Of a DNA stretch of 20,127 nt, positions 9,377-16,812 are shown one piece after another. The stretch comes from an uncultured Bacilli bacterium (GTDB taxonomy: Bacteria > Bacillota_I > Bacilli_A > RF39 > UBA660). Position 1 is the first letter of the stretch, and each line of letters begins with the position of its first letter. The stretch spans positions 1 through 20,127 of the forward strand of contig CALVQT010000013.1 of the NCBI GenBank assembly GCA_944358375.1, read 5' to 3'. The notes beneath the pieces are model-generated. The model saw nothing but the letters and a program-made list of their open reading frames with translations. It was not told where the DNA came from and did not search any database. The position numbers and the translations under genes were made by a program.

Positions 9377-9505
9377 TTATTTGTCTTTCATTTTTTTAAT
9401 AACAGTTAATATCATTATTAGAATAATAATGCCAATGCCTATTAATGATAAGATTATCACTTGTTCTTTCACACTTCCTTGTAATGCTAAGTCACTAAAA
9501 TTCAT
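9377..9505 (-). CDS. 42-residue single-pass membrane microprotein coupled to the LTA-synthase-like gene
   Basis: A short frame reads MNFSDLALQGSVKEQ, then a 22-residue hydrophobic helix rich in Ile/Leu/Gly (residues 16-36), then a basic tail KKMKDK. The ATG at 9505 follows GGTGAT by five bases, and the TAA lies one base before the ATG of the LTA-synthase-like gene. A good promoter (9522-9550) drives it, so it is the first gene of the envelope cluster. The layout of short amphipathic N-terminus, one helix and positive C-terminus predicts a membrane microprotein with the tail in the cytoplasm. I recognise no family. It might be a small partner or regulator of the transferase, or simply a translational lead-in. 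The frame is short, but codon choice, ribosome binding site and spacing support it as real. Confidence 0.65.
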   Translation of the reverse strand: MNFSDLALQGSVKEQVIILSLIGIGIIILIMILTVIKKMKDK

Positions 9506-9521
9506 TCATATCACCATAAAT

Positions 9522-9550
9522 ATTTTATCAAAATTATTAAATTCTTTCAA
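9522..9550 (-). promoter_or_regulatory. Promoter of the envelope-lipid cluster
   Basis: On the minus strand TTGAAA (9545-9550), a 17-base spacer and TAAAAT (9522-9527). Start expected near 9515, ten bases before the microprotein ATG, giving a very short leader with the GGTGAT ribosome binding site at its front. Confidence 0.65.
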
Positions 9551-9597
9551 TAAAATATATTACTTATATAAAATTCATATTACAATAAACATAATTA

Positions 9598-9606
9598 TGT
9601 TATAAT
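9598..9606 (+). promoter_or_regulatory. Extended -10 promoter of the cation efflux gene
   Basis: TGTTATAAT on the plus strand gives TG-N-TATAAT with the -10 at 9601-9606. A weak TTACAA at 9580-9585 is the only -35 candidate (15-base spacing). The start is expected near 9613, at the GGTGAT ribosome binding site, so the leader is only about ten bases. Confidence 0.6.
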
Positions 9607-9621
9607 TAATTTGGTGATAAT

Positions 9622-10536
9622 ATGCGAAATAAAAAAAAACCAGAAAAAAAAGTTGAAATCGTTGAAAAAAAGTCTTTTGAAAACATTAAAATTGCATTTT
9701 TATTTAATTTAACATTTTCTTTATTAGAAGGACTTGGAGGTATCTTGACAAATAGTATTTCAATATTATCAAATGCAATACATGATTTTTGTGATTCATT
9801 TTCAATAGGTATTTCATTTTTACTTGAAAAGAAAAATAAAATAAATTCTGATAAAATAAATACATACAATTATCTTAAATATTCATTGTTAGGTGCAATT
9901 GTAACATCTGTTGTATTAATATTTGGATCAGGAATAATTATTTTTAATTCAATTCCAAGACTTATTAATCCTGATGAAGTTAATCATGATGCTATGATTA
10001 TATTTGCAATATTTGGTATAATTATAAATGGATATGCAGCTTATAAAACATCAAAAAGTATTAAATATAAAGAAAAATCTATTAATTTACATATGTTAGA
10101 AGATGTATTTGGCTGGATTTTAATATTAGTTGGAAGTATAATCATAAAAGTATTTGGATTAATTATTATTGATCCAATAATGTCCATTTTATTAGGTTTA
10201 TTTATATTATTACATGTATATAGAAATTTGAAAGACATTTTTGATATAATTATGGAAAAAGTTCCAAAAGATATTGATATTGAGAAAATAAAAAAAGATT
10301 TAAAGATGCAATATAATTTTATAGAAGATATTAATCATGTTCATGTATGGTCAGTAGATGGTGTAAATAATTGCATTTCAGCACATATATTAATTAATAA
10401 GTGTATAACAATTAATCAAATAAATGAATTTAAAAATAGTGTTAAATTATTTTTAAAAGATAAAAATATAATTTATTCGACTATAGAAATAGAATACGAT
10501 AATGATAAATTTGATAAGAAATTAAAAGAGCTTTAA
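9622..10536 (+). CDS. Cation diffusion facilitator (CDF) family metal exporter
   Basis: The 304-residue membrane protein exports divalent metal such as zinc, iron or manganese in exchange for protons. The transport-site motifs of CDF proteins are both present: H54-x3-D58 in HDFCDS on the second helix, and H157-x3-D161 in HMLEDVFGW on the fifth. A cytoplasmic C-terminal domain with the usual HVHVWSVDG segment follows, about residues 215-304, where metal sensing and dimerisation occur. Having His rather than Asp at the first position of both motifs is typical of zinc-preferring members, but specificity is not certain. The ATG at 9622 follows GGTGAT by a few bases. The gene stands alone on the plus strand, divergent from the lipid cluster, and ends in a hairpin shared with the convergent neighbour. 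Confidence 0.9.
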   Translation: MRNKKKPEKKVEIVEKKSFENIKIAFLFNLTFSLLEGLGGILTNSISILSNAIHDFCDSFSIGISFLLEKKNKINSDKINTYNYLKYSLLGAIVTSVVLIFGSGIIIFNSIPRLINPDEVNHDAMIIFAIFGIIINGYAAYKTSKSIKYKEKSINLHMLEDVFGWILILVGSIIIKVFGLIIIDPIMSILLGLFILLHVYRNLKDIFDIIMEKVPKDIDIEKIKKDLKMQYNFIEDINHVHVWSVDGVNNCISAHILINKCITINQINEFKNSVKLFLKDKNIIYSTIEIEYDNDKFDKKLKEL

Positions 10537-10552
10537 AAGCTCTTATTTTTTT
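10526..10552. terminator. Bidirectional intrinsic terminator containing both convergent stop codons
   Basis: AAGAGCTTT (10526-10534) pairs with AAAGCTCTT (10536-10544) around one base, followed on the plus strand by ATTTTTTTA and on the minus strand by TTTTAATTT. The stop codon of the cation exporter (10534-10536) and that of the opposite gene (10543-10545) both lie in the stem. Confidence 0.85.
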
Positions 10553-11334
10553 ATATATTTGCCATTAATTACATTAAATATATTCTCCTCATCAATAGCA
10601 GAAGATATAATTTCTAACCCATCATTATCTCTAAGAATATTAATTTTTCTAAATTCATCTTCTTGTTTTAGATTATTTATATTATCAAAATATATCATTT
10701 CCGATTCAGATATTTTTTTTGTTTTTAAAATAACATAAACCTCATTATCAGTTACTTCACTTATAATAACATAGGCATCATCATTATAATATAATCCAAT
10801 CATATCACTTGTCGGTGCAGATACTTTTTGTAAATCTACATCTACATTAGTAAAATCGCTTCCTTCTTCATTAGTTGTATATTTTAAACTAATTCCAGTT
10901 TCATTTTTAACAATTGTTGATTTATAATTATATCCAAAAAAATCTGAATCATATGATACGTTATTGTTTTCAACAGAAGCGACAAAATTAGCAGTTTTAA
11001 TTTCACCATCAACTATTTTTGAAATAAGAATAGCTATTTCATTTAAGCTTGATTGGTATATGTGAACTTCCATGTCATCTTTTTTATACACTCCATTCCA
11101 ATCAAACAAATTTTTATAACCTTTAATCGCTTCAGATATTGTAATCTCACTATCAAGAGTATCATTAGGCTTCTTTAGCACCCCAAAATATATATATACT
11201 CCAATAGTCACCAATAAAATACCCACGATTATTGGAATTAATGTATTTTTTTTCTTTTTTTCTGGATTAGGTAAATTATTCGTTAAGTTATTATTTTGCA
11301 TATTTTGGTTTATTTGACTACTTTGATCATTCAT
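10543..11334 (-). CDS. Membrane-anchored protein of unknown function
   Basis: The 263-residue protein has a cytoplasmic Asn/Gln-rich, low-complexity N-terminus (residues 1-25), four lysines, one transmembrane helix at about 31-52, and an outer domain of some 200 residues with many beta-prone segments. The topology (basic residues before the helix) puts the bulk outside the cell. There is no cysteine pair, lipobox or catalytic motif that I can name. The start ATG at 11334 has AGGAGAG eight bases upstream. It is a single-gene transcript, convergent with the cation exporter and divergent from the MATE fusion. The layout recalls short anchored Bacillota proteins with an N-terminal Gln/Asn-rich or zinc-ribbon head, but no domain was recognised. 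Confidence 0.75.
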   Translation of the reverse strand: MNDQSSQINQNMQNNNLTNNLPNPEKKKKNTLIPIIVGILLVTIGVYIYFGVLKKPNDTLDSEITISEAIKGYKNLFDWNGVYKKDDMEVHIYQSSLNEIAILISKIVDGEIKTANFVASVENNNVSYDSDFFGYNYKSTIVKNETGISLKYTTNEEGSDFTNVDVDLQKVSAPTSDMIGLYYNDDAYVIISEVTDNEVYVILKTKKISESEMIYFDNINNLKQEDEFRKINILRDNDGLEIISSAIDEENIFNVINGKYIKK

Positions 11335-11359
11335 AATATTACTCTCCTTACTTTACTTT

Positions 11360-11388
11360 ATATTAACACTAAAAACAATTTTTAACAA
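11360..11388 (-). promoter_or_regulatory. Promoter of the anchored unknown protein
   Basis: On the minus strand TTGTTA (11383-11388), a 17-base spacer and TAATAT (11360-11365), about 26 bases before the ATG. An overlapping alternative, TTAAAA with TATAAA, is possible. Confidence 0.5.
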
Positions 11389-11427
11389 TATAAAACAAAT
11401 TAGTTTACAAAAAATAAAATTTAGGTA

Positions 11428-11455
11428 TTACACAAAAAAATATTTGTGCTATAAT
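11428..11455 (+). promoter_or_regulatory. Promoter of the MATE fusion gene, which fixes its start
   Basis: TTACAC (11428-11433), 16 bases, TATAAT (11450-11455). Transcription should begin near 11462, so an upstream TTG at 11444 lies inside the promoter and cannot be the start; the ATG at 11498 is the start. Confidence 0.65.
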
Positions 11456-11497
11456 TATCGAGTTGCGCAAAAAATAAGAAGAAAAAGAAGTGTTTTT

Positions 11498-13450
11498 ATG
11501 AAAGAAATAGATTTAGGAAAAGAGAAAATTTCTAAATTATTAATAAGCTTTTCAATACCATGTATAATTAGTATGCTTATTAACTCCATTTATAATATTG
11601 TTGACCAAATATTTATTGGCCAAGGCGTTGGAACTTTAGGAAATGCCGCCACTAATGTAATTTTTCCATTAGTTATTATATGTAATGCTATTGCATCTTT
11701 AATTGGAAATGGTGCTTCTGCTAATTTCAGTTTAAAATTGGGCGAAAAAGATTTACAATCAGCCAAAAAAGGATTAGGGGGATCAATAACTTTATTAATT
11801 ATTGTTTCTGTTATTACTGCATTATTAGGTGAATTATTTTTACCATTCTTGATTAAAATATTTGGGTGTACACCCACTGTGTATGATTATGCTATTACAT
11901 ATGGTAGAATTATTTTAATTGGTGCGCCTTTTATGATAATTTATACTGGATTATCATCTATTATTAGATCTGATGGTTCTCCTAAATATTCTATGGTATG
12001 TTTAGTTATAGGAGCTATATTAAATATTATTTTAAATTATATATTTATTATGATATTTAATATGGGTGTAGCTGGTGGTGCATTGGCTACAATAATTGGA
12101 CAATTTGTATCATTAATTATATCATTAATTTATATTCCTAGAATTAAATCAGTAAAACTAAATAAAAGTGATTATAAACTAGATAAATCTATATTTAAAA
12201 CTTTGGGATTAGGATTATCAAGTTTTATAACTCAAATGACTATTTTAGCTTTATTTATTGTAATGAATAATTTAATGACTATATTTGGTGCTAGTAGTAA
12301 GTTTGGTAGTGATATACCTTTATCAGTTTATGGTATCATATCTAAAGTGAATAGTCTTTATATATCAACTATATTAGGTATGGCTATTGGCTCACAACCA
12401 ATTATAGGTTATAACTATGGAGCCGGTAATTATAAAAGAGTAAAAGAAATTATTAAAAAAGTTTTTTTAATTAGTTTTGTTATAGGTGTTATATTTAATT
12501 TAATATTCTTTATTTTTCCAAAACAAATTACATCAATGTTTATAACATCTTTAGATCCTAATTATGATTTAGTGATGGAATTTGCCATTGATTTCTTTAG
12601 AATATTTTTAATGGTATGCTTTGTTAATATATTTGAAATGTGCACAAGCATTATAATACAATCACTTGGAAATATTAAAAAATCAACATTAGTATCTTTT
12701 ACAAGACAAATAATTTTGTTTATATCTCTTGCTATTATATTATCAAATATTTTTGGATTATATGGCTCATTATACGCAGGAGTAATATCCGATTTTACTT
12801 GCTTTATTTTTGTTCTATTCATTATATACAGCGAATATAAAAAATTAACTAAAATGGAAGAAAAAAGTCACACGATCACAGTAGAGGAAAGGGTTAATAA
12901 TAAAAATAATAAGACATCTTTAGTTATTACTATCGCTCGTGAATATGGCTCTGGTGGAAGATATGTTGGTAAATTATTAGCAGAAAATTTAAATATTCCA
13001 TTCTATGATAAAGAATTAATTAGATTAGCCGCCAAAGAATCAGGATTTACTGAAAAATATATTGAAGAAAATGAACAAACCAAAAAATCAAATTATATAA
13101 ATGATAATAATATATTTATAGCTGAAGGAAAAGTAATTAAAAAAATAGCCAAAAAACCATGTGTCATAATTGGTAGATGTGCTGATTATGTATTAAAAAA
13201 TAATAAAAATGTATATAATGTATTTTTATATAGTGACAAAAAAGAAGAAAGAGTTTCTAAATATTATGGTATAAAAGAAAATACAAAAAAAGAAATTGAT
13301 AAAATTAATAAGCAAAGAGCAAAACATTATAAATTTTATACAAATACTAATTGGTATGATATAAGTCATTATGATATTGCTATTAATATTGATACATTGG
13401 GAGTTGAAAAAACAGCTGAAATGCTTAAAAATATAGTAATAAATAAATAA
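11498..13450 (+). CDS. Fusion protein: MATE-family exporter plus C-terminal cytidylate-kinase-like domain
   Basis: The 650-residue product joins two families. Residues 1 to about 450 are a 12-helix MATE transporter (start KEIDLGKEKISKLL, then NSIYNIVDQIFIGQG in the first helices, and GSQPIIGYNYGAGNYKR in the second half), a cation-coupled drug or metabolite exporter. After a charged linker, residues about 473-650 form a cytidylate-kinase-like P-loop domain: VITIAREYGSGGRYVGKLLA is the nucleotide-binding start of that family, with a later CVIIGRCADYVL block and an Arg-rich lid region. This domain should face the cytoplasm. The frame is continuous through the junction. ATG 11498 is chosen because the promoter -10 overlaps any earlier codon; the ribosome binding site is weak (AGAAG). 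The kinase domain could bind a nucleotide and gate transport, or modify the substrate; this is unproven. Confidence 0.9.
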   Translation: MKEIDLGKEKISKLLISFSIPCIISMLINSIYNIVDQIFIGQGVGTLGNAATNVIFPLVIICNAIASLIGNGASANFSLKLGEKDLQSAKKGLGGSITLLIIVSVITALLGELFLPFLIKIFGCTPTVYDYAITYGRIILIGAPFMIIYTGLSSIIRSDGSPKYSMVCLVIGAILNIILNYIFIMIFNMGVAGGALATIIGQFVSLIISLIYIPRIKSVKLNKSDYKLDKSIFKTLGLGLSSFITQMTILALFIVMNNLMTIFGASSKFGSDIPLSVYGIISKVNSLYISTILGMAIGSQPIIGYNYGAGNYKRVKEIIKKVFLISFVIGVIFNLIFFIFPKQITSMFITSLDPNYDLVMEFAIDFFRIFLMVCFVNIFEMCTSIIIQSLGNIKKSTLVSFTRQIILFISLAIILSNIFGLYGSLYAGVISDFTCFIFVLFIIYSEYKKLTKMEEKSHTITVEERVNNKNNKTSLVITIAREYGSGGRYVGKLLAENLNIPFYDKELIRLAAKESGFTEKYIEENEQTKKSNYINDNNIFIAEGKVIKKIAKKPCVIIGRCADYVLKNNKNVYNVFLYSDKKEERVSKYYGIKENTKKEIDKINKQRAKHYKFYTNTNWYDISHYDIAINIDTLGVEKTAEMLKNIVINK

Positions 13451-13482
13451 AAGAATATATTTAATATATTCTTTTATTTATT
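13442..13482 (+). terminator. Terminator of the MATE fusion gene: 19-bp perfect inverted repeat including the stop codon
   Basis: The 19 bases at 13442-13460 are the exact reverse complement of 13464-13482, leaving a 3-base loop. The TAA stop (13448-13450) is in the left arm. The 3' arm contains CTTTTATTTATT. It is AT-only apart from one G-C pair, unusually long and able to act on both strands. Confidence 0.75.
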
Positions 13483-13506
13483 AAAAAACTAATCGTATGA
13501 TTAGTT
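13483..13506 (-). terminator. Intrinsic terminator of tRNA-Cys
   Basis: On the minus strand AACTAATC (13499-13506) pairs with GATTAGTT (13487-13494) around a 4-base loop and continues into TTTTT. It follows the tRNA CCA end by ten bases. Confidence 0.85.
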
Positions 13507-13515
13507 ACTTTTTAA

Positions 13516-13589
13516 TGGAGGAGCCAGTCGGATTTGAACCGACGATGAAGGTGTTGCAGACCTGTGCCTTACCACTTGGCTATGGCTCC
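13516..13589 (-). tRNA. tRNA-Cys (anticodon GCA)
   Basis: On the minus strand GGAGCCA (5' end 13589) pairs with TGGCTCC to form the acceptor stem, followed by the U discriminator and encoded CCA (13516). The anticodon loop is CTGCAAC with GCA, closed by AGGT/ACCT. The T arm has GGTTCAAATCC. U73 and GCA are the expected identity elements of tRNA-Cys. It sits directly downstream of the cluster that encodes a 25-cysteine protein. Confidence 0.97.
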
Positions 13590-13592
13590 ATG

Positions 13593-13620
13593 TGCATATA
13601 ATTATATCAAATTATATGCA
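13593..13620 (-). promoter_or_regulatory. Promoter region of tRNA-Cys, overlapping a perfect inverted repeat
   Basis: Two TATAAT boxes on the minus strand (13601-13606 and 13611-13616) lie between the upstream gene's stop and the tRNA; the nearer one is 11 bases from the tRNA 5' end. TGCATATAAT (13593-13602) is the exact reverse complement of 13611-13620. The dyad could be a weak terminator for the upstream gene (no T run) or an operator. Confidence 0.45.
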
Positions 13621-15228
13621 TTATTTCAAGATAATTGTGTATTTTATACCTCTAATTAATAAAATTAATTTAATTTCATCAGCATATTTTAAATTATTCG
13701 ATACCTGAAGATAAGAGTATTCATCATTTTTATATTTAACTGGTATTGCTTGCATATAAGTTATATATTTAGAATCTAAATATTTATATTCAATATAAGC
13801 ATACTTTTCTAGAAACTCAGAAGCACTATTTATATATTTTTTCATGTATAAGCTATCATCTAATTTTAAATTAGTTTCCAATTTTAAAACAGTTAAATCA
13901 CCCTTACCAATATTATTTGGCGATACTACATATTTAATGTCTTTACATACATTATCCTTATCGCATTCATTGTAAATTTCATTAAATTTATCTTTTATAT
14001 CATAATTATTTATATTTAATATAGAATCATTTAAAATTGTATCTGATAATAATAGATTAACAGATAATTTATATTCCCCTTTATCAACTATATTATTTAT
14101 ATTTTTAGGATTCAACACGATGTTTTTATATTGAACTTGAATTTCACCAATAGATCTATCATTATAATTTTTTACTTTAAGTGTATATTTATCCATTAAT
14201 TCATCTGAATTTAGTTCAAATACTACAATAAATGATTTTATTTCATTTGCATTTATTATAGTTGGAGAATATGTTTGTCCAAAATCTAAAAAAATATTAT
14301 TTAATGTAAATATAGGAAATAATAAACCTTTTTTAGTCTCTAATCTAAAAGTCTCTCTTGTTAAAGTATATATATTATTTAGTTTATTTTCAGCATTTAT
14401 TTCGATTAATAAATAAGTTTTACCCTTTTCTATTTCTTTATTATTTATATTAGTAGTCGTAATGTAACTATTTTTTACTTTATACCATATTGTATTTGCT
14501 ACAACTTGTACGTTTTCTTTATATTCAGCATCATAAACATTAATTTTAACAAATATAAATATGCAAGAAATTAAAACAAGTATTGAACACGCTGTAATAA
14601 CAAATAATTTATTTTCATATATGAAATACTTTATTAGTCTAAATAATTTTCTAAAATATCTTTGTATTTTATAATTATCATTCCCAAGTGATAATTCAAT
14701 TTCTTCATTATCAGTAGTATCTATACTTATTTCTTCTAAATCTTTTTTAAAATCGAATTGTTTTAAATTAAATCCAAGAGCTCTACCTAATATAATAAAA
14801 CTAAATATTACTTCTGGTAATAACATTATCAACGAAAAATCTCTATATAGTCTTACTGATTCCATATCTATTGAATTTACATTTAAATCTTGAAAAATGT
14901 TAAATATAATCATAAAATAAATAATTAAAATAACATTATATATACTAACAACTAGATATGTTTTATTCTCTTTCCGTTTAATTGCCAATAAATAGAATAT
15001 AATTGATGACACTATAATTACTAAAATTGCTATTATAAACATAATAAAATTTATGTATTCACTTTCTAAACTTCCAGTATTAATATAATAACGATTAGAT
15101 ACATAATTACTAAAAAATGAATATATCGAAAATAACTTAATCGATAAATATACTAACATAGCAAAAAGAACCCCATGTATTGGCCTAAAGTTTTTTATTA
15201 AAAATGCATAAGGTTTCTTAACTAGCAA
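13621..15228 (-). CDS. Multi-pass membrane protein with large outer domain, function unknown
   Basis: The 535-residue protein has four membrane helices at about 18-40, 58-82, 90-112 and 131-150, a charged cytoplasmic loop (155-205), a fifth helix at about 208-228, and then some 300 residues predicted outside the cell. The outer part has alternating hydrophobic/polar strands and one close cysteine pair (CDKDNVC near residues 420-430) that might form a disulfide. I recognise no family. The start is a TTG at 15228: AGGAG lies eight bases upstream, and there is no ATG or other usable codon near it. A terminator of the LysM gene lies just upstream and a TATAAT at 15252-15257 may be its own promoter. 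The C-terminal region could be an immunoglobulin-like (DUF4352-type) domain, but that is a guess from its strand pattern. Confidence 0.75.
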   Translation of the reverse strand: MLVKKPYAFLIKNFRPIHGVLFAMLVYLSIKLFSIYSFFSNYVSNRYYINTGSLESEYINFIMFIIAILVIIVSSIIFYLLAIKRKENKTYLVVSIYNVILIIYFMIIFNIFQDLNVNSIDMESVRLYRDFSLIMLLPEVIFSFIILGRALGFNLKQFDFKKDLEEISIDTTDNEEIELSLGNDNYKIQRYFRKLFRLIKYFIYENKLFVITACSILVLISCIFIFVKINVYDAEYKENVQVVANTIWYKVKNSYITTTNINNKEIEKGKTYLLIEINAENKLNNIYTLTRETFRLETKKGLLFPIFTLNNIFLDFGQTYSPTIINANEIKSFIVVFELNSDELMDKYTLKVKNYNDRSIGEIQVQYKNIVLNPKNINNIVDKGEYKLSVNLLLSDTILNDSILNINNYDIKDKFNEIYNECDKDNVCKDIKYVVSPNNIGKGDLTVLKLETNLKLDDSLYMKKYINSASEFLEKYAYIEYKYLDSKYITYMQAIPVKYKNDEYSYLQVSNNLKYADEIKLILLIRGIKYTIILK

Positions 15229-15265
15229 TCAAACCAACTCCTATTATAATGATTATATCATTTTT

Positions 15266-15293
15266 AAATAAAAAAGACTAGATTTTCTAATCT
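15266..15293 (-). terminator. Terminator of the LysM gene, stop codon in the stem
   Basis: On the minus strand AGATTAG (15287-15293) pairs with CTAGTCT (15275-15281), one G-T pair included, followed by TTTTTTATTT. The TAG stop is 15287-15289, the end of the first arm. Confidence 0.75.
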
Positions 15294-15619
15294 CTTTTAT
15301 AAAATATCATTTGCTCTGGTAATAAATATATTGTTTTATTTTGTTCAACCAATTGTTCTTCTGACACATTAAATATATTACTTATATTTTCTAATGTGTC
15401 CCCCTCTTTAGTAATATAATAACTAACATTCTTATTTGGAATTAATAAAGTTTGATTAGGATAAATATAATCATCTATATCCAATCCATTTAACTCAGCC
15501 AATAATTTTGTATTAACATTATAATATTCAGATATTTTATATAAAGTATCTCCCCTTTTAATTTCATATGTTGTATAAAAAGGATTTTCTATACTTTTTC
15601 TAACTTCATAATCTAACAC
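15287..15619 (-). CDS. Protein with two LysM domains, no signal peptide
   Basis: The product of about 110 residues has two LysM modules and little else. The first (YEIKRGDTLYKISEYYNV through LLIP) and the second (YYITKEGDTLENISNIFNV through the C-terminus) each carry the GDTL-x-x-IS core. LysM binds N-acetylglucosamine-containing glycans, mainly peptidoglycan. No signal peptide or membrane helix is visible, so how it would reach the wall is unclear; two-LysM spore-coat or spore-assembly proteins in Bacillota also lack classical signals. The start is uncertain: the frame opens at a GTG (15628) lying within the ribosome binding site AGGTGA, so I prefer the GTG at 15619, five bases after it. The gene follows the anchored beta-rich protein by 37 bases and has a TATAAT just upstream. 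Confidence 0.82.
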   Translation of the reverse strand: MLDYEVRKSIENPFYTTYEIKRGDTLYKISEYYNVNTKLLAELNGLDIDDYIYPNQTLLIPNKNVSYYITKEGDTLENISNIFNVSEEQLVEQNKTIYLLPEQMIFYKRD

Positions 15620-15635
15620 TTTAATCACCTAAAAT

Positions 15636-15641
15636 ATTATA
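15636..15641 (-). promoter_or_regulatory. Possible -10 box of the LysM gene
   Basis: TATAAT on the minus strand, six bases before the AGGTGA ribosome binding site. It would give a leader of only about ten bases. No good -35 is seen, and read-through from the upstream gene is an alternative. Confidence 0.35.
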
Positions 15642-15656
15642 TGATACATTTAATAT

Positions 15657-16763
15657 TTAGTTATTTATATATACAAATATTGTGTTATTACTATTAAAAG
15701 ATAATTCATAATTATAAAAAATTAATTCACTTCCATTATTTGGAGTATACATATAGAAATTATCATTTTCTAAATAATATATTTTATTTTTGTTTTCTTT
15801 TATTGGCGTTACTTCATTAGAAACTATTTTTTGATATAGTTTTTTATTTTCATTAATAGACTTATATAATCCATTATTTACTAAATATTTATAATTAGAT
15901 TCATAATTAACATTATATTTTATTTTATCTATTTTATACTCTGATTTGCTACACACCTCGAATTCTTCTCCATTATATTTAATAAATCCAATTTCATTAT
16001 TTCCTTTAACTATGGTTTTTCCATTTTTAATATTTATTTCATATAATATACTATTTTTATTATCATATATGTATAAATTATTTTTAATATTACCAACTAT
16101 ATATGAATCAAAGTCTATTTTTATATTTAATTCGATTTCATTTTTTTTAAAACTTTTTAAATTTAATACTATTAATTTACTATATTCATGCTCTTCGTCG
16201 TAATTAGCAATATATATATTATCATTTATCAAATATGAAAGTGTATTATCATATTTATCTTTATTAAATAAATCTACTTTCTTATATGAGTTACCATTCA
16301 TTATAATATATCCTTTATAATTCCATAATGCTATATATTCATCAGATGATAAATTATTATGGTATACAAAATCTTTATCAGATTTATCTATATTAACTAC
16401 TTCATTCTTATATATTTCTAATTGTTCTGAATCTATCAAATTATAATCTGTATATTCTTCACCAACATAACATAAGGGATATGTTTCAACATCGTCTATT
16501 TGTGGATATATACAAATAAAATCATCTGATTCTATAGTTTTAATACTATTAATCATTTTTTTATTTAAACTACGCCTTTTATAGATGTCAAAATTATATA
16601 CTTTATCATCTTTTCTTATTTCATAATAAAATCTTTTATCACTATACTTAGTATTTACACTATAACCATTTACTTCATATTTTATGTCATATTCACTATA
16701 TCTATATTTTATGAAAATTAATATGAAAAAAATAATTATAGAATATAATAATAATTTTTTCAT
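15657..16763 (-). CDS. Membrane-anchored, beta-rich outer protein, function unknown
   Basis: The 368-residue protein has an N-terminal hydrophobic segment (about residues 3-21, KKLLLYSIIIFFILIFI) that may be an uncleaved anchor, followed by an outer domain rich in Tyr, Asn, Asp and Ile with recurring short strands such as YIALWNYKGYIIM, IYIANYD and NLYIYDN. The pattern suggests a beta-propeller or beta-sandwich, but no blade signature can be fixed by eye. I recognise no family and no catalytic motif. The ATG at 16763 is chosen over an upstream TTG (16775) because that codon overlaps the ribosome binding site GGGTGA. The gene lies between a thioredoxin and the LysM protein and has its own TATAAT (16780-16785) wedged directly behind the thioredoxin terminator. 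Confidence 0.75.
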   Translation of the reverse strand: MKKLLLYSIIIFFILIFIKYRYSEYDIKYEVNGYSVNTKYSDKRFYYEIRKDDKVYNFDIYKRRSLNKKMINSIKTIESDDFICIYPQIDDVETYPLCYVGEEYTDYNLIDSEQLEIYKNEVVNIDKSDKDFVYHNNLSSDEYIALWNYKGYIIMNGNSYKKVDLFNKDKYDNTLSYLINDNIYIANYDEEHEYSKLIVLNLKSFKKNEIELNIKIDFDSYIVGNIKNNLYIYDNKNSILYEINIKNGKTIVKGNNEIGFIKYNGEEFEVCSKSEYKIDKIKYNVNYESNYKYLVNNGLYKSINENKKLYQKIVSNEVTPIKENKNKIYYLENDNFYMYTPNNGSELIFYNYELSFNSNNTIFVYINN

Positions 16764-16779
16764 AATGTCACCCAATTAA

Positions 16780-16785
16780 ATTATA
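16780..16785 (-). promoter_or_regulatory. -10 box of the anchored beta-rich gene
   Basis: TATAAT on the minus strand begins four bases after the T run of the preceding terminator, and the expected start (about 16773) coincides with the GGGTGA ribosome binding site. Any -35 would have to lie inside the terminator hairpin; none is convincing. Confidence 0.45.
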
Positions 16786-16789
16786 CATT

Positions 16790-16812
16790 AAAAAAAACTA
16801 GATTTCTAGTTT
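16790..16812 (-). terminator. Terminator of the thioredoxin gene, stop codon in the stem
   Basis: On the minus strand AAACTAG (16806-16812) pairs with CTAGTTT (16795-16801) around AAAT and continues into a run of T (complement of 16790-16797). The TAG stop (16806-16808) closes the first arm. Confidence 0.85.

Noticed and set aside
9381..9605. Plus-strand open frame of 74 codons in the divergent promoter region.
   Set aside because: It overlaps the microprotein gene and both promoters of the divergent pair, and has no ribosome binding site.
9606..9869. Minus-strand frame opposite the cation exporter.
   Set aside because: Antisense to a clearly identified CDF gene, low-complexity composition, no start signals.
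11444..11497. N-terminal extension of the MATE fusion from a TTG codon.
   Set aside because: The -10 box (11450-11455) lies inside this extension, so it would not be transcribed; MATE similarity begins at the ATG at 11498.
13442..13506. CRISPR-like or repeat array from the two neighbouring palindromes.
   Set aside because: The two hairpins are unrelated in sequence, each fits a terminator for its own flanking gene, and there are no regular spacers anywhere in the window.
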